DNA of 26,479 nucleotides from SLQH01 sp964612995 (GTDB lineage: Bacteria > Planctomycetota > UBA11346), in the NCBI GenBank assembly GCA_964612995.1, contig CAZTGE010000048.1, positions 1-26,479 on the forward strand, written 5' to 3'. Both the position numbers and the translations under genes were made by a program. The notes below the pieces were generated by a model. The model was not told where the DNA came from. It searched no databases and saw nothing but the letters and a program-made list of their open reading frames with translations. Of the stretch, positions 23,894 to 26,479 are shown in pieces; the first letter of the stretch is position 1, and each line of letters starts with the position of its first letter.

Positions 23894-25129
23894 ATGCCAT
23901 TGACCCCACCCCCCTCGACCTCCTGCCTCGTGGTGCTCCAGATCGGCGCGCGCCGCGTCGCCACCACCGTGACCTGGATGGAGGCCGACGCCGAGCGCGT
24001 GCTCGCCCATCGTGCCGTCGATTGCGACTGGCACACCCTCGGCGACCGCGGCCGGCGTCAGGTGGTGGCCGAGTCGCTCGCGCTGGCCGCCCAATCGGCC
24101 GGGATCGAGCAGATCTTCAGCGTGTTCGTGTCGATCTCGGACCCCTCGTTGCGAGCCAACTTCGCCTCCGGCTTCGTCGACCTCGGCCAGGAACTCATCT
24201 TCACCCTCGACGATCGCCACCGCTCGCTGGCCCGGGCGACGCACCAGGCGATCGGTACCGATCGCGAACTGCTGCACGCCCTGCCGCAGCACTGGGCCGT
24301 GCGCAGCAAAGCCGGCGAACGCGAGGTCGACAATCCTGTCGGGGAGCGCGGGGCACGCCTGACCTGCCACGTCCTGCTGGTGACCCAACAGCGCCGGGTG
24401 CGCGAGGAGGTCGAACGCCTGCTCGTCGACAGCGAGGTCGCGATCGAGGGCCTGATCGCACCGCCGGTGGGCCTCTATCGCGGCATGGTCTCGCAGCTGC
24501 CGCAGACCGGCAGCACCCTCATCATCGACATGGGCGCACGCCACACCCACCTGCTGGTCCATCGCAAGAGCCGCCTGGTCCATATCGAGACCCACGTCTT
24601 CGGCGGGGCCGATCTCGACACCCTGATAGCGCGCGAGCTGGGCATCACCGCACCCCAGGCCGAACAGCTCAAGCAGGAGGTCGACATCACCGCCCACACC
24701 CGCAGCACCGACTATGAAGGGCAGACCTACCTCTGGCGCGAGGTCCAGGAACGCCATCGCATGCTCGGACCGGCAGCACGGATCTGCGCCGACGCCCTGC
24801 GTGCCTTTTTCGGTGAACGCGCCCGCACCCTGCGCGAGCTCGAGCTGCTGGCCCAGCGCGGCAAGATCCATCTGGTCGGCCGCGCAGCCGCGCTCGGCGG
24901 CCTGGTGCCGCTGGTGCGCGACGTGTTCGACCTGCCGGTGGTGCTGGGCACCAATGCCAGCGGGCGCGAGCTCTCGACCGAACTGACCGATCTGATGACC
25001 GTCGGCCTGGTGCGCCAGGCAGCGATCGAACGCCGGCGCCAGCTACGCGAACGCCAGGGCTCGAGCATCCGCCAGGTCACCTCGATGGCCTCGTCACTGT
25101 GGCAGTGGCTGATGGCCCCCGTCCGCTGA
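23894..25129 (+). CDS. ftsA: FtsA-like cell division protein with altered ATP motifs
   Basis: A 411-residue actin-fold protein resembling FtsA, which anchors FtsZ to the membrane. The SHS2/1C region is visible (VFVSISDPSLRANFASGFV; ELLHALPQHWAV; DNPVGERGARLTCHVLLVT at 146-164), and a C-terminal amphipathic helix (IRQVTSMASSLWQWLMAPVR) matches the membrane-targeting tail. The nucleotide motifs are off consensus. Phosphate 1 reads VLQIGARRV, with Gln15 for Asp. Phosphate 2 reads IIDMGARHTHL, lacking the GGGT. The adenosine motif reads IHLVGRAAALGGL, with one Gly of GG lost. ATP binding is therefore doubtful. No ftsZ or other division genes are upstream; an FtsQ-like gene converges on it. Confidence 0.75.
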   Translation: MPLTPPPSTSCLVVLQIGARRVATTVTWMEADAERVLAHRAVDCDWHTLGDRGRRQVVAESLALAAQSAGIEQIFSVFVSISDPSLRANFASGFVDLGQELIFTLDDRHRSLARATHQAIGTDRELLHALPQHWAVRSKAGEREVDNPVGERGARLTCHVLLVTQQRRVREEVERLLVDSEVAIEGLIAPPVGLYRGMVSQLPQTGSTLIIDMGARHTHLLVHRKSRLVHIETHVFGGADLDTLIARELGITAPQAEQLKQEVDITAHTRSTDYEGQTYLWREVQERHRMLGPAARICADALRAFFGERARTLRELELLAQRGKIHLVGRAAALGGLVPLVRDVFDLPVVLGTNASGRELSTELTDLMTVGLVRQAAIERRRQLRERQGSSIRQVTSMASSLWQWLMAPVR

Positions 25130-25197
25130 TCCGGGCACGGGCGCCGCAACGATCCGGCTCACCGGCCCGAGCCCTCCTGGCCCGGGTGACACCCGGC

Positions 25198-26409
25198 TCA
25201 GTCGACCATCGCCACCGGTTCGGGGAAACGGACGTTGATCGCCGCGACCTGTTCGAAGTGGCGCACCGAATGCGCGAGGTTGTGCACCTTCTCCTGCGGG
25301 GTCACGCCGTAACAGCCCTCGCCCGGCCGCCCCCACACGATCATCGTGCCATCGCTGGCGTGGAACACGATTCCACGCTGGTCCGGACGCCCGGGAAAGG
25401 CCGCGTCGAGGTCGATCGCGCGCAGGTACCCGCGCGGCAGCGTCGCGCGCAGTTCCGGCCACACCGCAGCGATCTCACGCAGGCCCGCCGGTCCGGCGCG
25501 TTCGAGATGCAACACCACCGGCACGTCTTGCGGCCCCGGCAGCTGCCCGGGCAGCACCGCCCCCTGCGCATCGACCCAGGCGCGCCGGCCACTGGCCAGC
25601 CGCAACGGCAGCATCGCCTCCCGCAGCTGCAACCGCACCGCCGCCACGCGACGGCTATGGCCGTGGGCATCGGTCTGCCATTCGAGCGCTACCTCGTCCA
25701 CCGCTGCCACCCCGGGCTGGGAGGCGAGATGGGCGGCGAAGCGATCCAGCACCGCATCGTCGGGCCGGAGGTAGAGCAGGCGGAAGTCGGGGAACGACGT
25801 GACCCAGCGGTCCTTGAGCACCTTGGGCGCCGGCGCGTCGACGAAGCGCACCGCCGAGAGCGGCGGCTGGGCCGGTCGTTCGCGCCAGCCGATGTAGCTG
25901 AGCATGAGCACCACGAACAGCGCCCCGCCTGCGATCACGCCGTGCAGACCCAGGCCGCGCCCGCCCGCGGCGACGGCCTCGATCCCACGCAAACCCGCAC
26001 CCACGCCCCGGGTGATCAGGCCCTGCCCGAGCGAGACGAAACCCGAAGCTCTGCCGGAGTCCGAGGCCGTCGGACCGGGCGCGGCGGCACCGCCGCCCTT
26101 GCGCGCTCGCGCCCCACCGCCGCCAGACCCGCGAGCAACCCTGCGCGCCTTTCCGGCGGGCGCCTTGGCCCCGGTCTTCTGCTTCGGCTTCGGTTTCGCC
26201 TTTGGCTTCGATTTCGCTCTGGCTTCCGGCTGCTGCGCCGCGACCGACCGGGCCGCGGCCTGCGCGCTGGCCGCCTTGCGTGAGCGGGGTTTGCGCGAAG
26301 GGCGTTGGCTCGGCTGGGCGAGCTTCTGCCGCGCCGCATCGACCAGGGCCAACGGATCGTCCTCGCCCTCGTCGAGAAATTCGGTGAAGGCCGATTGATC
26401 GCGGCTCAT
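25198..26409 (-). CDS. FtsQ-like single-pass membrane protein
   Basis: A 403-residue bitopic protein. Residues 1-150 are disordered and rich in Lys, Ala, Pro and Gly (AKSKPKAKPKPKQKTGAK). One helix lies at about 157-175 (VIAGGALFVVLMLSYIGW), and the remainder is extracytoplasmic. The region QPGVAAVDEVALEW...AVRLQLREAMLPLRL...AWVDAQGAVLP follows the order seen in FtsQ (V-x-V ... REAxP ... LVDxxGxV). The end is EKVHNLAHSVRHFEQVAAIN with a final RFPEPVAMVD. FtsQ recruits the FtsB/L complex in division. The cytoplasmic tail is far longer than usual. AGGGAG lies nine bases before the ATG. It converges with ftsA, 68 bases apart. The family assignment is by pattern only. Confidence 0.5.
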   Translation of the reverse strand: MSRDQSAFTEFLDEGEDDPLALVDAARQKLAQPSQRPSRKPRSRKAASAQAAARSVAAQQPEARAKSKPKAKPKPKQKTGAKAPAGKARRVARGSGGGGARARKGGGAAAPGPTASDSGRASGFVSLGQGLITRGVGAGLRGIEAVAAGGRGLGLHGVIAGGALFVVLMLSYIGWRERPAQPPLSAVRFVDAPAPKVLKDRWVTSFPDFRLLYLRPDDAVLDRFAAHLASQPGVAAVDEVALEWQTDAHGHSRRVAAVRLQLREAMLPLRLASGRRAWVDAQGAVLPGQLPGPQDVPVVLHLERAGPAGLREIAAVWPELRATLPRGYLRAIDLDAAFPGRPDQRGIVFHASDGTMIVWGRPGEGCYGVTPQEKVHNLAHSVRHFEQVAAINVRFPEPVAMVD

Positions 26410-26424
26410 GGGTGATGCTCCCTT

Positions 26425-26449
26425 CAGAGGGGGCGCTGCCCCCTCGCGC
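26425..26449. repeat. dispersed palindromic repeat, copy 2
   Basis: This copy is identical over 25 bases to 774-798, with the same GAGGGGGC-GCT-GCCCCCTC core, followed by GCGCC-TTC-GGCGC as a second hairpin. It lies just upstream of the FtsQ-like gene at the edge of the window. Confidence 0.6.
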
Positions 26450-26479
26450 CTTCGGCGCGTACCCCCACGCGCCCCGGTC

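Overview
The window comes from a GC-rich, Gram-negative bacterium. lpxA, an outer-membrane-barrel-like protein and FtsA/FtsQ-type division proteins all point to a diderm. The exact group is uncertain. lpxA stands alone instead of in the usual lpxD-fabZ-lpxA-lpxB cluster. It is followed by a SMUG1-type uracil-DNA glycosylase, an ftsA homologue lies outside any division cluster, and a propeller/helix secreted protein is present. I read this combination as leaning towards the Planctomycetota/PVC lineage, but that is inference and a gammaproteobacterium cannot be excluded.

Layout. (1) Bases 1 to about 4890 are visibly less GC-rich than the rest and look like an accessory segment: two small membrane proteins, an AraC regulator translationally coupled to a sodium:solute symporter, and a tandem-SAM-domain membrane protein, interspersed with palindromes and repeats. 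(2) At about 4890 composition changes abruptly inside a beta-barrel-like gene that has no signal peptide, suggesting an insertion boundary. (3) From 13612 down to 5883 a minus-strand run carries a proline-rich MshEN-domain protein, tgt, the radical SAM enzyme AmrS, a Hanks-type Ser/Thr kinase and a large hybrid histidine kinase. (4) Divergent from it, 13895-18469 carries a STAS protein with a relic zinc ribbon and a degenerate anti-sigma-type ATPase region, tadA, a frameshifted RecG-wedge-like gene and a secreted propeller/helix protein. (5) tRNA-Leu(GAG), with its own promoter and terminator, separates this from an NSS-type transporter with a translationally coupled small membrane protein. 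(6) lpxA and the SMUG1-type glycosylase share a minus-strand unit driven by a recognisable promoter, divergent from an IS200/REP-type transposase-like protein that has lost its catalytic residues and is followed by an inverted-repeat element. (7) thiS and a motif-degenerate ftsA converge on an FtsQ-like gene.

How they may work together: region 3-4 is rich in signalling parts (STAS, MshEN, Hanks kinase, PAS/HisKA/REC kinase) mixed with tRNA-modification enzymes (Tgt, TadA). The signalling proteins could form one pathway, but only proximity supports this. The most unusual items are the Cys-less STAS fusion, the FtsA homologue with altered ATP motifs, the transposase-like protein without HUH or Tyr, and the tandem-SAM membrane protein.
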